A stretch of DNA of 64,000 nucleotides, taken from the NCBI GenBank assembly GCA_963575745.1, contig CAUYUJ010014338.1, positions 1-64,000 on the forward strand. The letters run 5' to 3'. Numbering within the stretch: the stretch's first letter is position 1; every line of letters starts with the position of its first letter. The notes under the pieces are model-generated. The model was not told the DNA's origin and did not search any database. It saw only the letters and a program-made list of their open reading frames with translations. Both the position numbers and the translations under genes were made by a program. The DNA is from Prorocentrum cordatum (lineage: Eukaryota; Sar; Dinophyceae; Prorocentrales; Prorocentraceae). Shown one piece after another: positions 10,561 through 19,910 of the stretch.

Positions 10561-11165
10561 ATGACAACCAGAAGCGAGCGGGCCTTGCAGGAATCCATGG
10601 GCTGGCCGTCGGTGTCTAAGAGTCCCTGACGGAAATCTTCCATCGAGGAGCCGCACCCCCGGATGATGTCTCCCAGCCCGGTCATTCCAGGGTGCTTCCG
10701 GTGTCTGCAGCAGTCCTTGGTAGCGGAGCTCCAAGCCTTGGGGACCTGACGGAAGAGTCCTTTGGGAGTACACTGGCGGCGCTTCCACAGCGTTGCACGC
10801 CTGCCGCTGGCGTGAGGCAACGGGGGAAGGGAGTCGTCGGGAATGGCGTAGCTCGCATCCCTCCAGGGGGTGCCTAGGCCGAGCGACCAGACCATTGCTG
10901 CCCATAGCGCGTTGTAGACTAGATTGGTCGCGTCGAGCCCGAGAGACATGTCGCACAAGAACCCCAGGTGCGACCAAGCCTTACGGTCGAGCATGCCCGG
11001 CTGCCGCGGTGTGTTGGCCAACGTGAACTCGTGAGGATGCAGCCCGGACATGAGGTAGATGAGCACGTGGAAGGCCGGCGTCGAGAGGATATCGTGGAGC
11101 CCTCCCGAGATTAGCTTGCCCAGGGTGTCCCAGTCGAAGCTCTTCCAGGGGTGCATTGAACCGCT
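10550..11165 (-). CDS. Element B unrecognised helical domain
   Basis: In the frame read from about 11.16 to 10.55 kb the sequence is protein-like: MHPWKSFDWDTLGKLISGG, FHVLIYLMSGLHPHEF, LGFLCDMSLGLDATNLVYNALW, then CTPKGLFRQVPKAW and a Met/Leu-rich helix. It lies between the helicase C-terminus and the CDSC zinc domain. The helicase frame degenerates at about 11.15 kb, so a frameshift joins them. No family was recognised. Confidence 0.55.
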
Positions 11166-13608
11166 CGGCGAAGCAGGTGGCCTGGGCATCGCGCGCCTTC
11201 TTCTTGGCGACGTCCAGCTCGTTCTGTCCTTTCTCCCCCTTTGCGACACTGCCCCAGGCAGGGGGCGAGGGAATCCATGCGGCAAGGTCCTGGAGTGGGT
11301 CGAAGCTGTCGTCAATGTCCAGGGAGAGCCTGCGGCCCACGGGGGTGCTGCCACGAAACTGGACCCAGAGGCGAGTCAGTCTCCCGTACTCTGAGAGCAC
11401 GCGAAGCTGCGACCATGTGGCGTTGGCGAACATGCGACCGTCTCCCAAGATCAGGATATTCCGCTTGGCCCTGGTGATTGCCACGTTCAGGCGCTTGGCG
11501 TCGTCGACGAAACCCCAGATGTAGCTGCCGTTGCTCCGGGTAGTTAACACTATTACGATGTCCGCCTCGCCTCCCTGGCTGGAGTCGATTGTCGTGAGTT
11601 TGAGAGCCCCAGTGCTCATGCGCTCGCCCGCCACCTGACGTAGTCCAGGGAAGTTAGGGCTGATGGCAGTGTTAGCATTGTCGTCTTCCCGGAACACCTG
11701 TTGCCAGCGGCGAGTGTCCACCCTGTGGCCTTGGGGGGGATGTCCAGGGCCAGGAATATCCTGACCACCGCGTCCAGGACCGTCTTTCCCCTTGCCGGGC
11801 TGCCCTTTGGCGCCACCTCTGGCTTTGCGCAGAACGCCGGTGAGGTGACGAGGACCCTGCGGCCATCCGTCCATGAGAATGGCCGTCTGGAGCTGGTAGC
11901 CGACCACGATTCTGACAGTGGTGCCCTTGTGGAGCTCCGGTAGCAGGGCGCGCACAATATCCACGGCATGGGCCGCCTCCGGAAGATTGGCAAAGCCTGG
12001 TTGTAGCTCGGAGGTGACCTCCCAGGAGGGTGTGTGCACCATTAGGAAACGGTGCTTGTCTGGGCCCAGCGGCGGGTCCAGGGGCTCAAGGGTGGCGCGG
12101 AAGTCACTTTCGTCGGAACCGGTGAGAGTAGCCAGCTTCGCCAGTCGTCCAGGTTCCCACGCACGAATGTCTCTCCAGGGGATGCCCTCAACTATTGGCC
12201 GCTCTCTGAGCGGATGCAGGATGCCAGACTTCATGCCTTTCCCGTAGTAGGCTGCGTTCGGGAACGCGAGTAGCTGCGGATGCATCCGATAGCAGATTGA
12301 AAGGTGAACAACTGAAGACTCCTGGCCGCGGAGTGCGTGGAACATCCTGTCGAAGATGCTGACGCAGAGCCCTAGTTCGTTCGCCAGTTTGGAGAGCACT
12401 GTGGGGGGCAGCTGGTTTGGGCCTCCGACGAGGACCACGGTCCCTCCGCTGTTAATCAGGTTTACCATGGACATGAGCGCGTGGAGCTCAGTGGCTTGTC
12501 CGGCCTCGTCGATGACTAGGAGGACGATTTGGGGGCTGTCCTTTTGACCAAGTGCCTCTGACGCCTCGTGCGTGGACATGATTATCCTGGCCTGACGTAG
12601 TAAGCTCGCCTTGTAGGGCTTGAAGCCCTGGTTCTTGTCCCCGTCCTGGAAGGGGAACTCGCCGTGGGCGTTTCTGTAATGACCCTCGGGAGTAAGGTCA
12701 ACAAGTGCCTCGTTGACCCGGTCCTTCCTTGCCGGGCGCGCGAACTTGTCGGGGAAGCCCGTGTCTTGGTCGAGGCGCCGCTGACGTTGTGCCTCGATCA
12801 TTGCCAGAGCTGGTTGGTCGACCGCCGTGTTGGACCCTGCTGCCAAAGCGACAGCGTGTCCAGGGCGTAGGCAGGAACCCCACATGTCCAGGCAGGCAAC
12901 TGAGAAGGTGGTCTTGCCAGTTCCAGGGGGTCCTTGCACAAGGACAGCATGGTGGTTCAGGGTGGCACGCAGGGCACTGGTCGCATCGCCGTTCGGCCTG
13001 TGCTTGTCGATAATCCTATGGAGCGTGTCCACGCTGGGAGTAGGACGCACTCTCTGAAAGACGGAGCCAGTCGTATCTGAGATTTCGTCGTCAGAGAACG
13101 CCTTTAAGCCTTGGGGGAGAGGCGGTGCCTGCAGCAGCGTGCCGTCTTCGACTGGTTGCAAGTGGTCGGCGTCTGGGACGTTCCGCTCAAGGGTGGCCGC
13201 CGCCCTGGCTCTAAGGCTCAGCCCCAGGGAACGCATGTGTCCCAAGTCGTTGGCCAAGGTTCGATCCGACCGAGGGGCGTGAACAAAGGCAAGAAGGTAC
13301 GTCAGAGGTGAAAGCTGGTGGCCGAACAGATCCGCTGGGTTTTGGCGCAGGTAGTAGATCTGTTCCAGTGCCGAGCATTGCCGCCAAAACTGGATGTCAG
13401 ACTTAAGGGGCCTCATGTACACGATACCAGGGGAGATCGTCGCTCGGGGGGCGTCTCGCCTTGGTTTCGTCTTCGTGAAACTGCCCGCTCTTCGCGCGGT
13501 TGTAGACGACGATGCACCAGTTCGAGGGGTACCTGTCGGAAAGGGCTGAGACCTAGCGCTTGAGCATCCCTGGGATGGATGTGACCGCCCAGGGCGGGAG
13601 GCCACCAA
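10981..13608 (-). CDS. UPF1-like superfamily-1 RNA/DNA helicase
   Basis: ATP-driven nucleic-acid unwinding is expected. Visible SF1 motifs, at approximate residues of the 875-residue frame: I GPPGTGKTT (226), II VIDEAGQ (364), III LVGGPNQLPPTV (396), the SICYRMHP arginine box (439), V DSSQGGEADIVIV (673) and VI KRLNVAITRAKRNILILGD (706). DEAG plus DSSQGxE and NVAITRAK is the UPF1/SEN1/MOV10 pattern. The usual motif III begins GDxxQLPP; here it reads GG, one A-to-G change (GAC to GGC) from the expected Asp. The first 60 residues and the last 90 look out of frame. The domain is unexpected beside a LINE reverse transcriptase and may act in RNP remodelling or strand displacement (inference). Confidence 0.92.
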   Translation of the reverse strand: MVASRPGRSHPSQGCSSARSQPFPTGTPRTGASSSTTARRAGSFTKTKPRRDAPRATISPGIVYMRPLKSDIQFWRQCSALEQIYYLRQNPADLFGHQLSPLTYLLAFVHAPRSDRTLANDLGHMRSLGLSLRARAAATLERNVPDADHLQPVEDGTLLQAPPLPQGLKAFSDDEISDTTGSVFQRVRPTPSVDTLHRIIDKHRPNGDATSALRATLNHHAVLVQGPPGTGKTTFSVACLDMWGSCLRPGHAVALAAGSNTAVDQPALAMIEAQRQRRLDQDTGFPDKFARPARKDRVNEALVDLTPEGHYRNAHGEFPFQDGDKNQGFKPYKASLLRQARIIMSTHEASEALGQKDSPQIVLLVIDEAGQATELHALMSMVNLINSGGTVVLVGGPNQLPPTVLSKLANELGLCVSIFDRMFHALRGQESSVVHLSICYRMHPQLLAFPNAAYYGKGMKSGILHPLRERPIVEGIPWRDIRAWEPGRLAKLATLTGSDESDFRATLEPLDPPLGPDKHRFLMVHTPSWEVTSELQPGFANLPEAAHAVDIVRALLPELHKGTTVRIVVGYQLQTAILMDGWPQGPRHLTGVLRKARGGAKGQPGKGKDGPGRGGQDIPGPGHPPQGHRVDTRRWQQVFREDDNANTAISPNFPGLRQVAGERMSTGALKLTTIDSSQGGEADIVIVLTTRSNGSYIWGFVDDAKRLNVAITRAKRNILILGDGRMFANATWSQLRVLSEYGRLTRLWVQFRGSTPVGRRLSLDIDDSFDPLQDLAAWIPSPPAWGSVAKGEKGQNELDVAKKKARDAQATCFAERFNAPLEELRLGHPGQANLGRAPRYPLDAGLPRAHLPHVRAASSRVHVGQHTAAAGHARP

Positions 13609-13985
13609 ACTGAGACGTCAGCGATCTTGTCTACCGTCGGGCCCGTGACTGACATGTAAAGCAACCTGCTCTCTTTGTCACGTTCCAGGGGTCTGGTCGC
13701 GACCTTGCACATTGAGGGCCACTCCAACAACAGAAATTCCTTACCGACGGGTAGGTGCATGGCGTTCCGCAGCCGAAAGGTGTCCAGGTCCTCCAAGCGC
13801 GTATTGGCATCGATCCTGGTGACGCGAACTCCGAGGGCGCAGTTGCCCCTTCTGGCTAAATCCTCTCGCGTGGAGCCTCTGCCGTCGTCTACCGTCTCGA
13901 CCGAGGCTTGGCTTTCGACCCAAGCGATCCTCTTTAACGTTTGCCCTCGGTCCTGGAGGGAGTAGGGCCATTGTGAGGGGAGTCG
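13480..13985 (-). CDS. Helicase N-terminal extension, shifted frames
   Basis: One frame (13796 downward) reads LEDLDTFRLRNAMHLPVG, EFLLLEWPSMCKVATRPLER and VTGPTVDKIADVSVWWPP. Past about 13.56 kb a third frame reads YPSNWCIVVYNRAKSGQF before joining the helicase frame near 13.43 kb with IVYMRPLKSDIQFWRQCSAL. The composition is protein-like, but three frames are needed, so one or two indels are present. It probably corresponds to the accessory region preceding the ATPase core of UPF1-like helicases; no zinc box was identified. Confidence 0.5.
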
Positions 13986-14150
13986 GACGGCATTGATTAG
14001 TTCCCCGGGCGCTGCCTTGGGGTGGACTCTAGAGTGCGGGGAGTCCAGCGGAACCGAGTAAAGGTTGGCGACATCTGAGGCTGCCTGCGTGGCCAGTGAA
14101 TCTTCCAGGGCAGCTGGACTTGTCGGAGAGAGAGAGCTTCAATCTCCGTC

Positions 14151-14837
14151 TCACTGCCCTCGGCCAGCTGGACTGTTCGCCGCTGGCAGGGTGGGCCCCA
14201 GGCAGGAGGAGGGCGAGACGGCGGGGGCGGAGGGGGAGTCCCGGGGAGGTAACCCAGAGGAGCCTGCGGCCTGCCCAGGTGAGGGGGGTAGCCAGATGGA
14301 CGATTTCGCCCGCATCCTGTTCCCGTCGCCGTCCTCGGGCTGTCTAAGGCCCTCCTTTGCGGCGCCCAGCCTGTCCATCATGTGCGAACGAACCTTCTCC
14401 GGCTCCACCCTGGTGCCTCCTGGGCAGTTGTATGTCGACGGATCGTCCCAGAGGGGGTAGGTAATGGGCACGTGCAGCGCATCCCCGGGGATTGCGATGC
14501 CAGGTAGCGAGCGCACCCCGTCGCGGGTAACCAAGGGCTGGACTGGTTTCCAGCCGCGCCAGGCCAACCGCGTGACGGACACCTGGTGGGTAGCGTCGTA
14601 GGGGTTCCCTCCGCACATGCACCAAAGATTCCCAGGAGTGGTGAAGGTGTTCGGGTCTGGCCACCCGTCCTGGTACCGTGCCACCGACATGTCGTAGTGC
14701 TTCGCGCTTAGGATGTGTTCAGTGTCGTCGACGGGCTCCTGGCAGATCTCGCGCCAGTGTCGCCAACCGCAGTGGAAGCATACCCAACGCATCCAGGGAC
14801 AGAAGCGGGCCAGGAAGACGCGCGTGCCCGCGCGCAT
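14151..14837 (-). CDS. Cys/His domain between RNase H and helicase
   Basis: The frame opens with RFCPWMRWVCFHCGWRHW followed by EHILSAKHYDMSVARYQDGWP. CxxC with two downstream histidines is reminiscent of a U1/C2H2-type zinc finger, and a further CMCGG follows. The middle part has LPGIAIPGDALHVPITYPLW. The last 80 residues turn into Pro/Ser/Ala linker and may be out of frame. Read as a zinc-finger linker between RNase H and helicase; function is unknown. Confidence 0.55.
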   Translation of the reverse strand: MRAGTRVFLARFCPWMRWVCFHCGWRHWREICQEPVDDTEHILSAKHYDMSVARYQDGWPDPNTFTTPGNLWCMCGGNPYDATHQVSVTRLAWRGWKPVQPLVTRDGVRSLPGIAIPGDALHVPITYPLWDDPSTYNCPGGTRVEPEKVRSHMMDRLGAAKEGLRQPEDGDGNRMRAKSSIWLPPSPGQAAGSSGLPPRDSPSAPAVSPSSCLGPTLPAANSPAGRGQ

Positions 14838-14928
14838 TGGCGGCCCTTCGTCACTGTACGGTAGGCAGGAGGGCCAGCGGCGGAGGGGGCCCTGGTTGTA
14901 TTTGGGTATTGTCCAGGGTGGGAACCTG

Positions 14929-14955
14929 TCCAGGATGGCAGCGGAAGGCTGCGCT
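14929..14955. repeat. GGAAG hairpin copy inside element B
   Basis: TCCAGGATG followed by a GCAGC/GCTGC stem around GGAAG (14938-14952). Relative to the commonest form (GCGAC/GTCGC) two base pairs are exchanged with pairing kept. It sits in the gap between the Cys/His ORF (ends 14837) and the RNase H ORF (14993). Confidence 0.85.
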
Positions 14956-14992
14956 TCTTGTGATGGCAGTGACGCTGCGACCCGTCAGGACC

Positions 14993-16570
14993 TCAGTGTG
15001 TCGCGGCGGGGGGGCGATCAGAGAGGGAGGAGGGGAGGGGGATTTTCGACGGCATCAACGAACAGCGCAACTTGGTCCAAGTCACAGAGGTCGATGTCCG
15101 CGGCAGGAAACAGGGGGGGGGGGGGAGCTGGGAGCCCTCCCAGAAGACCCAGGAAGTGACGGCTAGATCGCCGGCGCGACGAAGGGCATCGGCCCAGAAG
15201 ACACCTAGTGTGGCAAGACGGTCAGCTGCTTTGTTGAGGCGACGACGCACGGCCTGCCATGTAAGTGTCCATCCGGCTTCGCTGGCTTGCCGAAGGGCGA
15301 AGTCCATCTGCTGTGCTAGGTGGAGCCGGCGATAGCGGCCCGTACCGGCTCCGTACCGGATGGCGGCAAGATTGTCGCCGACCACCCGGGCACCTCGGAG
15401 GGTGGTGTTAAGGTGGGGGAGCAGGGCGAGCCCCGCTCTGCACCCAGATGCCTCCGCCGTCTGTGCATTGTCGCAGCCCGGGAGGGCAACAACGGTAACC
15501 GCGATGACGCGCGGGTAGCCGCGGTGCGGGTCGTGTTTCCAGAGGACAGCTGCCGCCCCGGAGACCTTGTCGTCTCCCCCAATTCGGCGAGCCCCCCCGT
15601 CGAAGGTGAGCTCGAAGGGCCATTGAGCCGCATCGGCAGCGGGGAGCGGGGAGTCTCTGACGGTGATCTCCTCGCCAGCTTCCATGTCCCTGCTGGCTCT
15701 GAGCACCAGGGTATGCAGGTCGCAGAGTCGGCAGTAGCTCTTGGTCCAGAGGGCACTGGGGGACCTGTCTGTCCTGGGGCAGGGGGACCAGCCCAACCCA
15801 GGCGGCATCCAACTCGCTCTGGTGTCGCCCGTTTGGAGAACGGCGAGCCGATCCCCACTCCGCACGATCCTGGTCGCGACAGGGAGGCGCCGGATTTCCC
15901 CTCCTGCGCGTGGAGCTTGTCTGCCGAGATGCGGACCAGCGGCCCCCTGAATGCGCAGCAGGTGCGGGCCTCGAGGATTGCAAAGTTGACAGGGGAGCAG
16001 CATGGGGGCCCAGACTGCAGATTCATCCGCTGGTGCGGCAGGGGCCTGCCCTTCTTGTATGTCTTCTTCCTCGTCATTGTCTTCCTGGAGGTCGGTGTCT
16101 GGTACGGAGATCCCCTGGACAATGATTCTGGCGGCTTCGACGGCTCCGATGGGGGCGCAATCCAGGTTCACACAGTATCTAAAGGAGATCTGGTGTAGAA
16201 GGCGGCAGACCAGTCTCTGGTGCTGCCCCCTGGGGCATATCGCGGTGGGAAGGTCTCTGGGGTGGTCAGGGCCTTTGGCATTTTCCCAGGCGAGGGCGGC
16301 GGCGGGGCACCAGCCCCACACGTGCTCAGCAGTGGCTTCTCCCAGGCCGCAGAGACGGCAGGCTCCGTAGAGTCCTTGCCGTATGGGAACGGTAATGTGC
16401 CCGAGTTGCCCACTTCTCTCCGCAGCAAGTGGACGCAAGTCCTCGGGCAAAGCGTCGTCGCCAAGGAGGGGCCAGAGGGAGGCCTCTCCGGTCCAGGGCC
16501 CGAGGCACGAGTCGCACCAGGCCTGACCGCGATCCCGTTGTCCAGCGGTGAGCCAGACTCTATTGGCCAT
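14993..16570 (-). CDS. Zinc knuckle and RNase H domain of element B
   Basis: Residues about 65-100 hold CRLCGLGEATAEHVWGWCP, the CxxC...H...C knuckle found after the reverse transcriptase in many LINEs. A Glu/Asp-rich linker follows. The RNase H fold then appears with its acidic residues: FELTFDGGARR (first Asp, about residue 317), QTAEASGCRAG (Glu, about 370), VVGDNLAAIRYGAG (second Asp, about 395) and LNKAADRLATLGV (last Asp, about 445). All four expected acids are present, so degradation of the RNA strand of the hybrid is plausible. Homology fades after about 15.17 kb, near a G13 run at 15113-15125. Confidence 0.88.
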   Translation of the reverse strand: MANRVWLTAGQRDRGQAWCDSCLGPWTGEASLWPLLGDDALPEDLRPLAAERSGQLGHITVPIRQGLYGACRLCGLGEATAEHVWGWCPAAALAWENAKGPDHPRDLPTAICPRGQHQRLVCRLLHQISFRYCVNLDCAPIGAVEAARIIVQGISVPDTDLQEDNDEEEDIQEGQAPAAPADESAVWAPMLLPCQLCNPRGPHLLRIQGAAGPHLGRQAPRAGGEIRRLPVATRIVRSGDRLAVLQTGDTRASWMPPGLGWSPCPRTDRSPSALWTKSYCRLCDLHTLVLRASRDMEAGEEITVRDSPLPAADAAQWPFELTFDGGARRIGGDDKVSGAAAVLWKHDPHRGYPRVIAVTVVALPGCDNAQTAEASGCRAGLALLPHLNTTLRGARVVGDNLAAIRYGAGTGRYRRLHLAQQMDFALRQASEAGWTLTWQAVRRRLNKAADRLATLGVFWADALRRAGDLAVTSWVFWEGSQLPPPPCFLPRTSTSVTWTKLRCSLMPSKIPLPSSLSDRPPAATH

Positions 16571-17078
16571 CCTGCCGCAGCCGCACTGGTGGGGGATCCT
16601 GTCAGCGACGCTTCGTCAACGCGCGGATGCGGGTAGTCCGTTGGCCAGAACGCGGAGGACGTGGTGCGCCTCGGTGAAGGAGGCGCAGTGCCCGAGAAGG
16701 GACCATTCCGCACCGTCTGTTTGAGCCCACCTACGCTCGTGGCTGGTTGTGGAGAACCAGGAGCTCACCACGTGCCCGTGGAGCTGCGCCCAGGCCGCAA
16801 CGTAAACTACGCGCCCGAAGTAGCGGGCCCAGCGCCTATGGGGGCTCTCTCAAGGCGCGATTGAAGAGGTCAGCGGCCCTGGCGTCGGTCAGCACCTTGG
16901 AGCAGGGCCTACGTGGCTCATCCCGAGGGGCGAAGTCCCGCGCCCATTTCACGAGTTTGTTCCACCTTCTCCCCGCCTTATGTCTCGCCTGTAGGGGCCC
17001 CCACAGGTCGTCAAGGGCGTGCGCCCTGGCCGCGATCGCACGCGAGGTAGCAACCGGGCATTTGGGGCAGCCAGGGAC
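16571..17078 (-). pseudogene. Reverse transcriptase to RNase H linker, interrupted
   Basis: After the TAA that ends the reverse transcriptase frame, the same frame continues with protein-like LDDLWGPLQARHKAGRRW and LVKWARDFAPRDEPRR before a TAG at about 16.85 kb. Another frame then reads RRWARYFGRVVYVAAWAQ and WSLLGHCASFTEAHHVLRVL and reaches the zinc knuckle across one TGA. At least one indel and two stops therefore interrupt what was one polyprotein. Confidence 0.6.
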
Positions 17079-19910
17079 TTAGAAGCGGATGCCCAGACCA
17101 GTGAGGATGTTGTCTGGGATCCAGGAGGCAGAGGCAAGACCAAGGGCTACCCGCAGGTGTGCTCTGGGTGCCCTTTCTTGCACGGTGTCAGGGAGGGAGT
17201 AGTGGGATGGGTACGGGATGAGCGCGATGAGGTAGGTGTTCCAGGCGAGGGCGGTTTTAGTGGGAGACATGCTTGCAAGGTGGAGGGCCATGGCCTGGTC
17301 CCGTAGCTTGGGGAGGGGTTTGCCCCAGGTGCCGGCGACGAGGGCGTCGAGTTGTCCCTTTGTCATTCTCCCCCTGGGCGGTAGATTTTCCCCTTCGGCA
17401 GCCCTAGATACGATGCAGGCGCCGAGATAGGGCCACTGGGGACGGACGGCGGATGAGCCGAAAGGGGTGAAGTCCATGGTGCGTCTCCACCAATCGTGGT
17501 TGCTGGCGGGGACCAGGGCCGTTTTAAATTTGCACATGCATGGGCTGGTCCAGGGGGAACACTGAGCCGCAATACTGGAGCCGGCAGCGCGACTGATCAT
17601 TTCCAGGAGGAGCCCGGCAGGCAGGCCTGTAACAGTTGTGGCGGTGCCATCATCGCTGAAGTCCACTGGGGCGTTGTCCAGGTACTGCCTGATGTTGATA
17701 CCGGATGGGGCTGCAATGCCCCTGCACTGGTGGGCTTCGACGAGGAGCCCCGCCGCTCTTGCGAGCCAGGGCAAGGCGATGCCGGCACGCAGTGATTGGG
17801 CGGTGGCGCCCAGCAGGGCAGCGAAGTCACCCACGTAAGTCGGATCGTCCGCCCCGGTGATGTCGGCCAGGGCGCTGATGAGAGGGTCGTATCCTAGGCA
17901 CCAGAGGAGCGGGGAGGCGGTGCCTCCCATTCCGATAGACCGTAAGAGCTTCCTTATTCGGCTTTTGTACCTACCTTGGCAGGTGCGTACGCTCCTGCTA
18001 CCGACGAGGCAGTCCACGGAGTGCAGGAGCCAGGTCGGGAGCTGCCAACGCCTCGCCAGCTGCCCCATCCACTGCAGGGATATGCGCTCGAAAGCTTTGT
18101 TTTGATCGCAAAAGAGAACAGCCGTGCTCGGGGCAGGGCCTAGTTGCCGAGCGGCGTCCAGTATATAGCGGTCAACAGCTTCTTGGTGAGCGCCAAGCAG
18201 GGCGGTCCAGGAGGGCCCGGGTTCGGTGTCGGGGACGGGATCCAGGGCAAGATGGTTGGTGGCAGCGGTGATATTGGGACCGCATTGTCCCCCGCGCTTG
18301 GCAGCTTGATTGGGGCTAAGCCTGGGTTCAATCACAGGGCCAAGGCAATCGGCAACGGTCGCTCCATGCAGTCTCCGTAGGCAAGTGGGGAGCTGCAGGG
18401 GACGCATGTCGTTAGGACGCTCTGCGGCCGGTTTCTTGCCGATCCAGACCAGAAGGTCGACGGAGGGGCCAAGGACCAGGTCCAGGAGCCCTGGGTTCAG
18501 TGCCGCGGCGTACCAGGCTTGGGCGAGGAGTCCGGCAACAAAGCGCGCACCGGGATGATGCAGCTCGCACGGCTCACCGTCAACACCGGGGGCGCTGCCG
18601 CTAGGCCCCAGCACGAGGGAGGCAATCCTGCCCCACTGTGGGCTGGGAGAGTGTGGAAAGTGCCCCGTGTCCTTTTGTCTGAAGTACTCGTTAAGGACGC
18701 CGTCCGCTGTAGGGGGGAGAGGAGGGGCGGTTTGCCAGATCGGACTCCGGCTCCGCCAAAGGACGTCGTCAACTTCCTTGGTGCGCTCCTTCCAGCTTCC
18801 ATCTTCGTCGCGCACTCCAAGGATGGCATGCGTCCTGACGAAGATTTCTCGCCCCGTCCGGTAGTGAGAGGCAAGCGCGGGGCGCTCCACTCCGGGGCCC
18901 CTTTGCGCGGGCGCGAGGCGGGTGGCGCGTCTCTGCGCTGCGTCATGGTCCCACCTTCGCAGCCAGAGGGCGGCCTGCTGCGGTGTTAAGTCGTTGCCGT
19001 CCCACTCGTATTCCGCGAGCCAGGCAGCAAGTGCTCCCACTGGGCGCGTAGTGGAATCCGTTCTTACCGCGGCCGCAAGCAGGGTCCCTGGCGAGCGGTT
19101 GGTTTTGCTTCTGCGCCACTTCCTCCACCAGTCCTGTATTGCGGCTGACAGAGCGCGTCGACCAAGCGTGAGGAGGGCGGGCAGAAGCGGGACGGTGTGG
19201 TCATCACCCGGATTAGGGGCCGGGGGAGGAGTGGAGGGTTCCTGCTCTCTTTCCCCTTCGCCGTCGTTGTCGCAGTGAGTGGCTGGGAATTGACCAGGGG
19301 TGGCCGGGCGAACCCAGTCGGCGGGTTGAAGGAGGCCGGTCAGGTCGATGTCCGGCAACTCGAAGGTGCGCTCAAGAAAGGAGTACAGGGTCCTTAATTC
19401 AGCGTGCGCCTCGCTTGGGAGTAGGCGGAGGTCGCCCGCACGAATGGCGTTGTCCCGGCGAGTTCTGGGGGCGCCCTGCGGCTCCATGTAAAGGATGGCA
19501 TGGTCGGAGACTGAGGGTTTCCAGGCCTTTCTGACCCCGTAGGCACCGAGCTGACGAAAGGGGCAGGCAACGATGTCGATCTGTGATTCATTGTCCGCGT
19601 CCACTCTTGTGGGGCCATCGCAGTGGCAGACGCTTGAACCAGTCAGTGAGAGCAGGTCAGCCAGGGCCGCTGCCTTATCTGTTGCACCGTCCCTGGGATT
19701 GTCCAACTGGATGTTGACGTCCCCTCCCCAGTATGTAGGGGTGTCGTCCCACCTTTCGATGGCTTGCCTGATGGCATCAATGGTTTCGGCTTTCCTGGAG
19801 GGAGGGAGATAAACCGAGACCAGGCGGTAGGCGCTGTCACCTCGGCTAATGGTGGCTGCAACGGCACATGAGGTCCGTGAGGAATGATGATCGCCACTCC
19901 GCCGGCGCAA
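17079..19910 (-). CDS. Endonuclease C-terminus and reverse transcriptase
   Basis: A 943-residue frame. Residues about 20-140 complete the AP-type endonuclease: LVSVYLPPSR, YWGGDVNIQLDNP (GDxN), SQIDIVACP and VSDHAIL, carrying catalytic Asp, Asn, Asp and His. The reverse transcriptase follows: fingers VLGPSGSAPGVDGEP and MRPLQLPTCLRRLHG, motif A AVLFCDQNKAFERIS (about 597), motif B GMGGTASPLLWCLGYDP (about 658) and motif C DPTYVGDFAALLG (about 690). Non-LTR enzymes normally have A/V-D-D at motif C; here it is V-G-D (GGT where GAT is expected), removing one catalytic metal ligand. It would make cDNA by target-primed reverse transcription. The N-terminal junction is frameshifted near 19.87 kb. 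Confidence 0.9.
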   Translation of the reverse strand: MRRRSGDHHSSRTSCAVAATISRGDSAYRLVSVYLPPSRKAETIDAIRQAIERWDDTPTYWGGDVNIQLDNPRDGATDKAAALADLLSLTGSSVCHCDGPTRVDADNESQIDIVACPFRQLGAYGVRKAWKPSVSDHAILYMEPQGAPRTRRDNAIRAGDLRLLPSEAHAELRTLYSFLERTFELPDIDLTGLLQPADWVRPATPGQFPATHCDNDGEGEREQEPSTPPPAPNPGDDHTVPLLPALLTLGRRALSAAIQDWWRKWRRSKTNRSPGTLLAAAVRTDSTTRPVGALAAWLAEYEWDGNDLTPQQAALWLRRWDHDAAQRRATRLAPAQRGPGVERPALASHYRTGREIFVRTHAILGVRDEDGSWKERTKEVDDVLWRSRSPIWQTAPPLPPTADGVLNEYFRQKDTGHFPHSPSPQWGRIASLVLGPSGSAPGVDGEPCELHHPGARFVAGLLAQAWYAAALNPGLLDLVLGPSVDLLVWIGKKPAAERPNDMRPLQLPTCLRRLHGATVADCLGPVIEPRLSPNQAAKRGGQCGPNITAATNHLALDPVPDTEPGPSWTALLGAHQEAVDRYILDAARQLGPAPSTAVLFCDQNKAFERISLQWMGQLARRWQLPTWLLHSVDCLVGSRSVRTCQGRYKSRIRKLLRSIGMGGTASPLLWCLGYDPLISALADITGADDPTYVGDFAALLGATAQSLRAGIALPWLARAAGLLVEAHQCRGIAAPSGINIRQYLDNAPVDFSDDGTATTVTGLPAGLLLEMISRAAGSSIAAQCSPWTSPCMCKFKTALVPASNHDWWRRTMDFTPFGSSAVRPQWPYLGACIVSRAAEGENLPPRGRMTKGQLDALVAGTWGKPLPKLRDQAMALHLASMSPTKTALAWNTYLIALIPYPSHYSLPDTVQERAPRAHLRVALGLASASWIPDNILTGLGIRF

